A stretch of DNA of 64,000 bases from Alnus glutinosa (lineage: Eukaryota; Streptophyta; Magnoliopsida; Fagales; Betulaceae): positions 5,412,001 to 5,476,000 of the forward strand of contig NC_084888.1 in the NCBI RefSeq assembly GCF_958979055.1, given 5' to 3'. Numbering within the stretch: the stretch's first letter is position 1; the number at the start of each line of letters is the position of its first letter. The translations under genes were made by a program, and so were the position numbers. The notes beneath the pieces are model-generated. The model was not told the DNA's origin, ran no database searches, and saw only the letters and a list, made by a program, of their open reading frames with translations. Shown piece by piece: positions 1 through 9,802 of the stretch.

Positions 1-89
1 TACACAAATACTCTTATTTCTTGAAAGAAAACTACACTTACTCGTAAGCTACTCTTATTATTTGGGGATTACTCAGATTTTTTATTTAG

Positions 90-384
90 AGAAAAATTAT
101 ATTTAGCCTCTAAATTTTCATTTGATTTGGATTTAGTCATTAGATTTTCAATTTAAAAAATAAGGTCCTTAAGTTTTGCCCAAATTTCAAATTGATTACT
201 CTATTACTTTACTGTCAAAGTTAAAGATTTATCATTTGTCATATATGTGTTTCATTTGATATTCTAGGGTTCATGTTAGCACCTAATACAATGTCAATGT
301 CCATGTCAGCATCAAAATTAACGATTTTCCATCTAATTTACAAGTCTAGAATATTAGGATGACGAAAAAGAGAGTTTTATTTCT

Positions 385-415
<31 letters not shown>

Positions 416-1759
416 AGGGAAAAGAGGAAATCTCATTAATCACTCCCAAGGGTAACAAAATTACAATCAAACTGAGACAAACCTCAGATTCCATCAAACT
501 GAGACAAAGCTCAGAACAATACAGAGACTCACATAATAGGTACCTCGTTACAGTTACCCTAGAAACACATATCATACCAATAATTGCTACAAATAAGCCT
601 AGCCAACAGAAATGTGCATTTGCGGTAACATAGAAACTACTACTTGCGCTATGGAGTCGGTCATACAATCTGTGCACAAAGCAATGACTAGGATAAATGG
701 ACACAGAGCAAAATGTTAAGTACAATCTGAAAAAACAAGAAAACACCCGAACAGAAGCATCCGTCGGAGGAGCTGCCATCGGCGACAGCGCATGTGGCAC
801 ACGCTCCACCGTTGAGCCTCACCCTCCCAACTCCCATAACACCCCAGCACACCGGAAGCCACCAAAAACGGCAAAAGGGATGGAGCGTAGCTCTCACGCG
901 TGGCCAAGAGAAAACACCCTGGCACGTGAGAACCACGCACCGGGCTCCGGCGATCATTTCGGCCGTTACGACGAGGCGGTTAGACCAGATGGCGGCGACG
1001 AGCAAGGCTGGAGGGCGATTGTTGACCTGAGAACAGCAGAACTTTGTAGAACTGGAAATAAAAGGGAGACAAACTAAAGCACACCAAATCCCTGCCGCTA
1101 ACGACACGAGTGGCGGATGCATACCCCTAGGAGCTTCTTTGAAATGATTTCCTGTCATCCAACAAATAAGAACTGGAAAAACACTGCACAAACCTCCCTA
1201 GTCCAAGCAGACTAGGAGGACCAAAACAACCACCGCTGGATCTGAGACTGGGGGGACGAAAAACCACTGTCGGAACTAGTCCGGGGGAAACAAAACTCAC
1301 CAGTCATAGAGATTGGGAACCTCTAACCTCCATTGAGATAACCCAAGGAAGACCAAAAAGACCCCTGAGTCCAAGAAAACCAAGGGTACAAAACCATGTC
1401 GGGGGGGAGAGAGGTTTCCCCTCGGCAACACTGACTTCGAAGGAGGAGGGGCTTTTTGTGGGAATGGGAGAAAAGGCAAAAAAAATTGTTGGTTCAAAAA
1501 CAAGAGCAATGAATTTTGAATGCTCTCCTTGGACGACTTTTTATGTGTCAATGATATTAGGTGTTGATATTGACGCTGATGTGTTAATTAAGACACACAT
1601 AAAATATGACGAACTATTAATTTTGAGGAAAAAAGTGACAAAGTGACCTATTTAAAATTTGTGTAAAATCTAAGAATCATATTCTTGAAATTAGAAACTC
1701 AAAAAATATATTCAAATAAAATAAAAATTTAAGGACTAAATATGATTTTTTTCCTTTAG
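90..1759. repeat. Long inverted-repeat (foldback-like) DNA element
   Basis: The first ~270 bases and the last ~270 bases of this interval read as diverged inverted copies. The left outer part (TATTTAGCCTCTAAATTTTC) matches the reverse complement of the right outer part (TATTTAGTCCTTAAATTTTT). Further in, both arms carry a motif like CACCTAATA followed by ATTGAC-type sequence. Arms are AT-rich while the middle (about 400-1480) is GC-rich and looks like a later insertion. Ends are set by eye and no target duplication was resolved. It could be a nonautonomous TIR transposon or simply two MITE copies in opposite orientation. Confidence 0.5.
391..1480 (-). mobile_element. Possible poly(A)-tailed retroposon inside the foldback element
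   Basis: A run of about 25 T at 391-415 is followed by GC-rich sequence. Read on the minus strand it gives a body ending in a TAATGAGATTTCC-type segment and then poly(A), the look of a LINE or SINE 3' end in plants. Several overlapping reading frames run through the body on both strands, but none shows a recognisable reverse transcriptase or other domain, so I do not call a gene. The 5' end near 1480 is a guess and no target duplication was found. The alternative is the ordinary GC-rich loop of the surrounding inverted-repeat element. Confidence 0.35.
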
Positions 1760-2951
1760 TTGTGATTAGTTGTTATTAGACTGGAGTCTGGATACGTTTG
1801 TATTGTCATTTATCCACTGTTTAATGCGAAAGAGGCCAAACTTTCTGCTTTACAAATTAATTTATTGTAAGGACCAACAGAAACACATCTAATAATGTTA
1901 ACTAAAGACCCGAAAAAAATATTTAGACTCCAAGTTGCAATTAATCCCAATTAACCCAACAATTATAAAATTAAGAACCACAAATAATGCCACCACAATG
2001 CAATATGCAGAAATTTAAATGAACACACAGTTTTAATGACGAAGCAAAACCAATGTAGAATCATTTTGGAAGTCGGTCAACTCCAAAGGCATTCACCATA
2101 GAAGAGTACTTAATGTTATAAATTGTTCTACTTACAAAACTGTTTTAATTCGAAAACACAATCGCATAACTCCGATGAACGATGCATTCACAATCTCGGT
2201 CAACCGGGCATCTAGACTAAAATTTTCAATGATTCTTCGACCGTAATTCGATCCCAACTCAATCATCAACCGAATGATTACAATATATAAGTTTTGACAC
2301 TGAATTAGCCAACACTAGAAACTTAACAGTTTTCAGTTGACCATGAAAAATAACTTTTACGAGTCGTAAAATTGTTTACGTCTCTCCTCTGCGCAAAACC
2401 ATTTTCTGCCGCTCTCATACACTCCCGAGCAAGCAATTGTGAGAGGACCCCCTACGGGGCCTACTTGTCCGAGCAGGTCTTGGACTGCTTGAAAACCTGC
2501 TTAGACAAGTAAGTCCTACAAAGGCCCATTCATAATTGCTGCCTAAATTGCAAAAAATATAGGTAGGCAATTGCATTTGATCTCAATTCCACCCCCCAAT
2601 GTCTTCAATCTATTCTCAAACACTCTTTCTCACATCTCCTTGGATTATAAATACAGCTAAACGGTGAAAAATGTTTTTAGAACTATTTTCGGATCCCAAC
2701 TTAAGTGAGTTAAAATGCAAGGCTGATTTATTATTATTATTATTATTATTTTGCTTTTTTGTAGTTTTAAATGAGAATAAGATGGCCAAGTTGGGTCGTA
2801 AATGTCATTTGAAATTATTTATTCCAACCAAATCAACAATATCTTTTTTGGGGGGTCTTTAGCCCTTAAATAACCCCTAGAAGTTTGGGCAAAGAGACCA
2901 AGTCCAAGGCATGCCTTGGCTTGTTCCCAAAAACACACGAACATGATCATA
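1760..2951. other. Intergenic, no gene seen
   Basis: AT-rich spacer without a supported gene. A GC-rich patch at about 2435-2530 holds a short imperfect palindrome around CCCCTACGGGGCC, with words such as TTGTGAGAG and CTTGTCCGA that recur in the MITE at 50154-50361, so it may be a decayed relative. A (TTA)n run lies at about 2730-2750. Confidence 0.5.
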
Positions 2952-3153
2952 AGTGTTGTTGAGGAATGCTAGAGCATCTCCTTATATTCTCCTGGTGTTC
3001 TCCTGGAATGACATACATGTAATTTTTTAATCAAAAAAATTACATCTATGCCATCCAAAAGGACATAGATGTAATTTTTTAATTACATCTATGCCATTGC
3101 AGGAGAATAATAGGAGAACACCAGGAGATGTTCTAACATTTCTCAATGTTGTT
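2952..3153. mobile_element. MITE, Mutator-like, with near-perfect 9-bp target duplication
   Basis: Element body is 2961-3144 (184 bp). It begins GAGGAATGCTAGAGCATCTC and its reverse complement begins GAGAAATGTTAGAACATCTC, so terminal inverted repeats run well over 35 bp and include CTCCTGGTGTTCTCC on both arms. It is flanked by AGTGTTGTT (2952-2960) and AATGTTGTT (3145-3153), eight of nine bases alike. A 9-bp duplication is the mark of Mutator-type transposition. It has no coding capacity. The outer end GAGGAATG resembles the nested pair at 6885-7258, so they probably share a family. Confidence 0.8.
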
Positions 3154-3560
3154 ACCTAAATTCCTATTACTAAATGTGCCCCAAGGTTTGACCTTCTTTT
3201 TGTTTGTAGGGGATCATTACTTGATATTAATATAGATTTCGAGACACCAAGTAACCCTACAATTTCATGTTTTTTTATGAAACAAATTAACCCTCAAAAA
3301 TTAATTGATTTATGGAAAAGAAAACCAGAAAAAATGACAAGAAAAAATAGAAGTTCTGTTTATGAGCGCGCCCTTAATTGGGTATACAAGAATATTGGAA
3401 TACAAGAAAATCCAACATGAGCCAAATTAAATTCAAGAATGTATTACACGAAATCCCATTAAACGTTAAGATTTAAATCCAAACAAAGATTAAGTAAACC
3501 AGGGAAAAAGAAAAGAAAAGAAACTGAAGATAAAGCGATTTGATTTGATTTGTATAGGAT
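3154..3560. other. 3' flank of the ADF gene
   Basis: AT-rich spacer that must contain the 3' untranslated region of the minus-strand ADF gene. No polyadenylation signal stands out and no other feature was seen. Confidence 0.4.
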
Positions 3561-4068
3561 TTAGAGAGCTCGGCCTTTAATGATATCCAGGCTCATCTCG
3601 CTAGGATCCGTTGCTTGCAACTCCACCTGAACGCCGTCTAATTCTCGCCTGAATCTGTCCTTGGAGCTTGCATAAAGCATCTTGCTCCTTACCCTCGACG
3701 TGTCCGGTGACCTACTCCACAGCGTGATCAAAAATACACACCACCAATATTCAAACCCAAATAATTTAAATTATATACATTATATTATGTCTTCCAATTT
3801 GAAATTCACTAACAATTGTTTTTTTTTTTTTTTTAAAGGAAATGTTTTTTCTAAATTTATGTTATTTTTTTTATGAGTTTGACAATCCAAAATTAATATT
3901 TTACCTTTAAAGATCTTCATTTTATAGTTTTGTCTTTCCTGATCATCTCAAATTTTGGTTCCGTCCCTGATCTACCTACTTGGGCATATAGGTCTTATAA
4001 ATAATTTCTCATATTCACTTTCCGATTACTAACAATTTGATCGATAAATTGCTAGAAATCCAAACTTT

Positions 4069-4118
<50 letters not shown>

Positions 4119-4582
4119 CAAAGCTTTGATTTGTGTCTGGTGGCTGACGTAGGGTATATATGATTGATAGAGTTAAAAATTAATGTCATGCATGTGAAGA
4201 GTACTTACCATGCAATGAAGAAAATTTTGCTCTTCTGGACATTCTCGTCGGTGGTGAAATCAAAATCGAAGACGGCATAACGGCACTCGTTGGCAGGCAT
4301 GGAGTCGGTGAAATCGTCGTAGGTTTCATCAGGACTCCCGACCTTCTCTACGATCACCTGTTGGATCTTCTCATCAATCTTAAACACGATGAACCGATGG
4401 TTCCTCTTTGCTTTTAGCTCCAAGAACTTGAGCTTGCATTCATCATGCACAGCCATTCCAGACGACGAATTTGCCTATACATTATTATATACATATATTA
4501 AATAGATTCACCAAAAACAATATTTGCAAATATGAACATGTACGTTCAGCTACAGATCGAGGATTAAGATCCAGCTTACCAT
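3561..4582 (-). CDS. ADF: Actin-depolymerizing factor (ADF/cofilin), ADF7/ADF10-like
   Basis: Three coding exons on the minus strand: 4580-4582 (only the ATG, followed by GTAAGC), 4209-4474 and 3561-3711. Joined, they give 139 residues plus stop, the usual plant ADF length. The protein begins [16 protein letters not shown], whose Ser6 is the conserved regulatory phosphosite of plant ADFs. It contains FDFDFTT and [12 protein letters not shown], then the actin-binding long helix around [13 protein letters not shown], and ends [15 protein letters not shown]. Known role: ADFs bind G- and F-actin, sever filaments and speed turnover in the cytoplasm. The C-terminal tail is like the pollen-expressed ADF7/ADF10 subclass as I recall it, so pollen or tip-growth expression is an inference. 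Intron 1 (4475-4579) directly follows the start codon, the family's standard arrangement. Intron 2 (3712-4208) carries a (TA)n(GA)n microsatellite. All splice sites are GT-AG. Confidence 0.95.
4068..4115. repeat. (TA)n(GA)n microsatellite in ADF intron 2
   Basis: About nine TA units pass directly into about fourteen GA units. It is a likely length-variable marker within the intron. Confidence 0.9.
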
Positions 4583-5402
4583 GTTATCCTGACAACAAGG
4601 AGAAGCAGAGAAAAGAGAGATCGATCTGAAATGAAGAGAATAGAGAGGAGACCCCAAGAGATTTTTGTGGGAGAAACCAAGAGTTGTTATCTCTTTTAAG
4701 GCTTTTTCTTAATTGGGCTGATCAATTCAACAACAAACTTTCGTGCTGCCACGTTGTGTACATCTGGTTTTCCCCATTTTTGGTCAAGAAGCTCTGGAAA
4801 TTTTTTGTTTTCATTTTTCATTTATTGCTGTTTTGACCATGTTTTCCCCCTTTTTAAGGTTTCCCATATTCTTCGCAATTCAGTTACACTTACAACTAGG
4901 AATGGCTGTTTCCGATTAATGATTATATTAATCATATTGGAACAAGTGGCTCATATTCTTTTGAGCATACAGAGTAATATGAAAGTATAAGTACAGTGGC
5001 TAGTTGACGAAGTATCGCAACAGTACGATACAGGGTACGTATTTTGAGGTTTTTCATATCCATCCGTACAATAGGGTTTTGTTATAAATATGTTATGCTG
5101 TAACCCTAAATTGTTATTGAATATAGCCGTACTCCTGTGGAAGTAGGCCCGCACATTGTCGTGTAAATCTGTATTTTAATTTTCTTTTGTTCTCTCTTTT
5201 CATTATATATTATTCATCATTATTGTACATAATAACGACATAAGAGAAACTATCATTATTTTGCATATTTACTTTTTAATAAAAAAAAAAAAAAAATTGT
5301 TTTGATTTGGGCCTGAAGCCAAGTGGTTACCAACGGATTAATGTAGCCTTATAATTAAACCCCATCTTTCGGGCCGGTCTTAACAAATTAAACTAATGGA
5401 CA
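4583..5402. other. ADF 5' leader and promoter, then spacer
   Basis: Read on the minus strand, 4583-4700 is a purine-rich leader running into the ADF start codon. The region beyond is AT-rich with a poly(A) run near 5280-5296 and no supported gene. A segment at about 5310-5390 has a tRNA-like word (AGCCAAGTGGTTA) but no full A-box and B-box pair. Confidence 0.4.
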
Positions 5403-5529
5403 AAAATTTTCTCTAAATTGAGTTAAAAGAAATTCTTTCAATTATTTAAGTATTAATGCATGTGATAATCACATGTTCTAAGAACATTTGTGAAATAATT
5501 TTATTTAATTCAATTTAGAGAAAACTTTG
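5403..5529. mobile_element. Small MITE-like inverted repeat
   Basis: The left arm TTTTCTCTAAATTGAGTTAA and the reverse complement of the right arm TTTTCTCTAAATTGAATTAA match at 19 of 20 bases. Weaker similarity continues inward, with a short palindromic centre near ATCACATG. It is about 125 bp with no coding. A clear target duplication was not resolved. Confidence 0.6.
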
Positions 5530-5992
5530 TTCTACAGTAGTTAAAAGGTTTACTGTATATGAATTCATATGCAATCAATGCATGAAAAGGAGCTTTAGAG
5601 GTTTATAGCGACAATATATTGCAATATAAAATAGTGTAAAATGAGTCAGCTTCCATCCTAACCTGCCATACTTAATTGATTATATTAATAACATGATGCA
5701 CTTGGAATGAATGATAAGATAATGTATATGGCCATTCGATCGCGTCATCTAGAGTTCAATGATAAAGATTGATCATGATTTTGTGTTTGTAATCAGCAAT
5801 TAATTTTTGTTAATTACTGAGACCTTCTGATCCCAGCTTGATTGATTAAAACAAATGGATTAAACAAAGGCCATTGATCTGGTTTGGCTTTTGAGGAACA
5901 AGGTTGTTCATGATAAAATCTCTCTGGCAAATAGGCATTAATGTTGTACGTGATCACTTTAATGTTGGTGAAGCACAGGCAACCTTCGCTCA
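5530..5992. other. Intergenic, no gene seen
   Basis: AT-rich spacer between two inverted-repeat elements. Nothing recognisable. Confidence 0.4.
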
Positions 5993-6573
5993 TGCTCCGT
6001 TTGTTTCAGTGTAAAATGATTTCTATATTTTACGGTGTTTGGCATGAGAGAAAATAATGGTCAATGAAAATTATTTTTAATTTGACAGTAAAACCTTCTT
6101 TAATTTTTGGAAAATGATTCATTTTTCGAAATTAAACTCTTCGTCCTTACACGCACGTTTGATATCCGATTATCAGAATCCAGGCGGCACAGAAATTCGG
6201 CAACATCCGGCCTCCGAAATATTGCCGGCTCCAGAATTCAACGACATTTGGCCACCGTCGCCGGATGCCGGCGGACCAAATTCCGGCCGGAACTGGCGGG
6301 AATCTGGCCATGGTAAGAAATCGGCCAGATTTGGCCAAAATGACAGGGATTCAACCGGATCTGACCGAATCTGGAGGAGTCCAGCCGGAATCCGGCAACG
6401 GCGATCGGACGTCGTCGGATTTCGGAGACAGTTGCATTTTCACATTTTATAATTTTTTTGTGTGAACCAAACGCCGGAAAATATTTTCGAGAAATTTTTT
6501 TTTTTTTTTTTAAAATGATTTCATCGAAAATATTTTACAACGGAAACCATTTTACGTCGAAACAAACGAAGCA
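5993..6573. mobile_element. GC-cored TIR transposon, nonautonomous, copy A
   Basis: 581 bp. The left end TGCTCCGTTTGTTTC and the reverse complement of the right end TGCTTCGTTTGTTTC match, and both continue into GTAAAATG.TTTC, giving about 30-bp terminal repeats. TCA flanks both sides (5990-5992 and 6574-6576), a possible 3-bp target duplication. The terminal 150 bp are AT-rich, while the core (about 6170-6440) is rich in CCGG, GGCCA and CCGGAAT words. No transposase is present. Overlapping frames through the core on both strands are probably compositional. Related copies lie at 30545-30719 and 63583-64000. Confidence 0.75.
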
Positions 6574-6875
6574 TCAATCACAAAACTAAAGTTAGATAAC
6601 ATCATACTGGCCTGCAAGTGACTATCCGGAACTAGTGGTTATTCCTATTCAATTTAGGCTCCTCACCACAGATTGGAGGATTATATTTCGTCCTTGATCT
6701 CAGACATCCTTTGCTCGTTAGCTAAGCTTTATAGTTGATCGACCCTCGACAATCAAGGTTTATAGGAGCGCTAATTATCGCACTCACAATTTCGTACCTT
6801 GGGCCTAACTCCTATTTTTCCTTTGTTAGATCTTTTCCTTGATAGCGAGAATTGAATCATCCCTTTTAATTATGT

Positions 6876-7267
6876 ATTGGTTTTAAGGAATGTTAGAACT
6901 CTTTCTAGTGTCCTTCTAAGATTCTTCTATTCTGACATGGAACTTTGTATTTTTTTAATAAAAACAGGAGAGAGAAATCAAGCTATAATTTTTATTTATT
7001 AAAAGAGAAATATTAAAACTCTTTCTAGTGTTCATTGATCTAGAGTCCTTCTATGCTGGTATGACACTTTGTTTTTAATAAAGAACAATTATAGCTTGAT
7101 TTATCTCTCTTGTTTTTATTAAAAAATATATGGTGCAATGTCAGCATAGAATGACACTATAATGAGTTCTATCAATATTCCTCTTATTAAAAATAGAGTG
7201 TCATGTCAACATAAAAAAACTCAAAAAAAAAACACTAAAAGAAACTCTAACCTTTCTCATTGGTTTT
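6876..7267. mobile_element. Outer Mutator-like MITE with 9-bp target duplication
   Basis: The body is 6885-7258, flanked by identical ATTGGTTTT at 6876-6884 and 7259-7267. The ends AAGGAATGTTAGAACTC and (reverse complement of the right end) GAGAAAGGTTAGAGTTTC are inverted repeats, continuing through CTAGTGT on the left and TTAGTGT on the right. The element is split by a second MITE at 7005-7183. Removing the insert and one copy of its duplication gives about 186 bp, close in size to the MITE at 2961-3144. No coding capacity. Confidence 0.85.
6996..7192. mobile_element. Inner Mutator-like MITE nested in the outer one
   Basis: The body is 7005-7183 (179 bp), flanked by identical TTATTAAAA at 6996-7004 and 7184-7192. 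It begins GAGAAATATTAAAACTC and its reverse complement begins GAGGAATATTGATAGAACTC. The arms go on to AGTGT and then TTCTATGCTG-type sequence. The ACTCTTTCTAGTGT word is shared with the outer element, so this looks like insertion of one family member into another. Confidence 0.85.
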
Positions 7268-7919
7268 TGGCTTCCCCGGCTTGTTTGTAGTCGTTTTCTT
7301 TGCTTGTATTTGTTTCTCATTTATAATAATAATAATTTTTTTTAAAAAAAAAAAAGAAGAAGAAATTAATTGATCTTTTTTTTAAAAAAAAAAAAAAAAA
7401 AGTTATCAACAATTCTTACTTCCTTAATTCCTCCCTCTCAAAGGATATATACATCTACGGACCCTGGTCCTGCTATGCTGGTGCGAGCACCAAATATCTT
7501 TCCGTGAGCCTGATGCCTGAGAGGAGTTATCATAAATGGTTTGAAGTTGGGAAAATGTTGAGCCCAAGGGACAGTGACGTTCCACCCAACACCCCCAACC
7601 GCAAATATATGGTCATGAATGTTTGACAGGAACTGTGCAACACAAAATACATCCTATTTATCCTTTGAAAACAAAACACACACACACATCTAATTAGCTA
7701 GGCTGTCATCATTTTCTTCTTATTCTTCTTTTTTTGGGTCTGAGTTCCCATCATTTTCTAGTCACAGCAAAAAAACGGAGGAGATAAGAGACAATTGGGG
7801 TTTCCCAATGTCAAACAGGATTAAGAATAACTGCATTTTCTTTTTATTCAAACAAGGATTAAGAATAAAAAGTTGATTTTTACCAATTGGGATGCAGTGA
7901 TCAATCAACAAAAAGCATC
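7268..7919. other. Intergenic, no gene seen
   Basis: Contains poly(A)/poly(T) tracts at about 7335-7400 and a moderately GC-rich stretch at 7440-7640. That stretch reads protein-like for short lengths in several frames but has no frame long enough to call. It could be a decayed gene fragment. Confidence 0.3.
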
Positions 7920-8345
7920 ATGAGCATATAGGTTTTGGGATATTAATTGCTTGGGATAGTGATGGATGCGTAGTGGCAACACGCACCGCGCACAACCCAA
8001 ATCATTACATTGGATCCCTCTATGGCCGAAGCCCGGGCAACGTTACATACGGTTTTGTTAGGTAAGAAAATAGGGTTGTATCATATTATACCAAAAGGAG
8101 ACGCATTGCAGGTTGTTAATGAGATAAATTCGGACAACCTTTCAATGCATGAGCAAATTCATACATTTCATAGAGTGCATCGAAGAATAACTTAATCCCT
8201 TTTGATCTTCTAGCGTAGCTCATGTGAGAACGAAGGCAAATTCGGCTACGTACACATGGTTTGGCTAAAGCAGATGTATGTAGCTCGTGTCATAGAAAAA
8301 ATATGGATGGACGAAATATTTCTCGGAACCTGTGATGTTGTAACT
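7920..8345 (+). pseudogene. RNase H-like domain remnant of a plant non-LTR (LINE) reverse transcriptase
   Basis: Conceptual pieces in more than one frame resemble the RVT_3 type RNase H domain common at the end of plant LINE ORF2 proteins. They are GILIAWDSDGCVVATR, then MAEARATLHTVLLGKKIGL, then IPKGDALQVVNEINS, and later HGLAKADVCSS. The order matches the domain: first strand with Asp, the AEA.A helix, the GD.. strand, and the C-terminal LA-rich helix. The frame changes at least once between the first and second pieces and again before the last, so it is not expressed as one protein. It could instead derive from a host gene with a stand-alone RVT_3 domain. Confidence 0.6.
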
Positions 8346-8582
8346 AGGAAACTTTGGTGTACCTAATTTTTTATCTAGCTAGGGTCCTAGTCTATCAATG
8401 AGATTGAGTTTCTAAGAAATTGGTGAAAGAGATGTTTGCTTGATGGTACTTTTGAGCCACCAGACTGTGCTGCTAGCAGCCTATCAGTCAACAACAAAAG
8501 AGCCATACTCTCGGTGGGAAGCCGTGCAGTGGGCCAAGATTGGCATAAGAGATAGATAGAAAGATATGCCATTGCCTTTGCC

Positions 8583-8889
8583 TAAAGGTGCGTTTGAAAT
8601 TGTAATATTAAAAAGAATAAATGCAATTTTAAATTAAATTGTCAAAAATAAGTTGTTTGAAAACTACATTTTTAAAAAATTGTGATTTGAAAATGTAAAA
8701 AAATGTTTATTCAAATGGCAGGTAATGTGGTGCTTTTTTAAAAATGCAGTATTTTAAAAGGCTAATCTGCGATTTTAAAGGTCAAACTGTAATTTTGTCA
8801 AACACTTAACTGTGTTTTTAAAAATTACTTTTTTAAATCGCATATTTTAAAATCGCTATTTTAAAATCACAAAATCAAACGGACCTAAA
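8583..8889. mobile_element. MITE flanked by TAAA
   Basis: The body is 8587-8885 with ends GGTGCGTTTGAAATTGTAAT and (reverse complement of right) GGTCCGTTTGATTTTGTGAT. TAAA is present on both sides, so the target duplication is TAA or TAAA. The interior is rich in TTTTAAAA-type words forming further inverted repeats. A partial relative lies at 62421-62585, sharing a GTTTGAGAATTGTATTTTT-like block with 8650-8690 here. Confidence 0.7.
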
Positions 8890-9802
8890 TTCTCACCGAG
8901 AATTAGGTGATTTATGTTGGAAAACACGTTTTGCTAGCTTCAGGAAGAATTTCCCGACCAGGGAATCAGATTCCATATTTGCGGGCGGTCTCACCGTCTG
9001 AGAAGAAGCGTGCGAGAGTTGGAGCACAAATAGGTGTTGCCAATTGCCATGACTTTAGTTTAGTCTCCCAACGTCTTTAGCACGTTAAAAAATGATTTCT
9101 TTTATAGTTTTATATATCATCGAAATATATTAAAATTAAATTAATATATAAAAAATAAATAAAATTAGTATTGTTAACAAAATTTAAATAAAAGAAAAAT
9201 ACAAAACAATTAGTTATTAATATATTACATTTTCCAATTCAATTACCTATCAAAATGAAACCCGACCTTCTTGATAAGTGCTTCTTCTTTTTCTCGCATG
9301 TTATTTTTTCATCTCATATTTGATTAAAGTTAGACAAAACGGGATGATGATTTATTAATTAATTAGTTTTTCTAACTTTTAGATTTTATTTTTATTAAGC
9401 TAACCTCAATAATGATAACATTGTGGATGTCAAGCTATGTGTAAACTCAAATCCCTTCTAATAATAAAGAGATTGTCCACGATAATTGTGCTATTTGCGT
9501 TTAATTAGTTATTCGATCATTAACCGAATTTATAGTAGTACAAACTATACTGAATTAGATATGATGTGAATTTGACTATACATGAGAAGTCAACTGACAA
9601 ACGTTTTGGTATGAAATATAATACATTTACTCCCTCAAAAAAAGAAAAAAAAGAAAAAGAAAAAGAAATATAATACATTTACAACTTTTGTAAAGCCTCA
9701 AAAACCTTTTTTTAAAAAAAAAAAGAAAAAAAGAAAAAAAGAAAAAAAATTCTACCATTAGAAATAATGTACAACTCAAATATAAGAAAACGAATTTAAT
9801 AG
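8890..9802. other. Intergenic, no gene seen
   Basis: AT-rich spacer. A short GC-rich patch at 8930-9020 is unassigned. A-rich runs with scattered G lie at about 9640-9750. Confidence 0.4.

Noticed and set aside
414-1191. Several overlapping frames on both strands in the GC-rich core of the foldback element
   Set aside because: The frames conflict with each other and carry no recognisable motif. Open frames are expected by chance in a GC-rich patch.
5310-5390. tRNA-like or SINE-like segment
   Set aside because: Only an A-box-like word is present. There is no B box and it cannot fold into a cloverleaf.
6107-6465. Frames within the GC-cored transposon
   Set aside because: They consist of repeated Arg/Pro/Gly residues from CCGG-type words and have no transposase signature.
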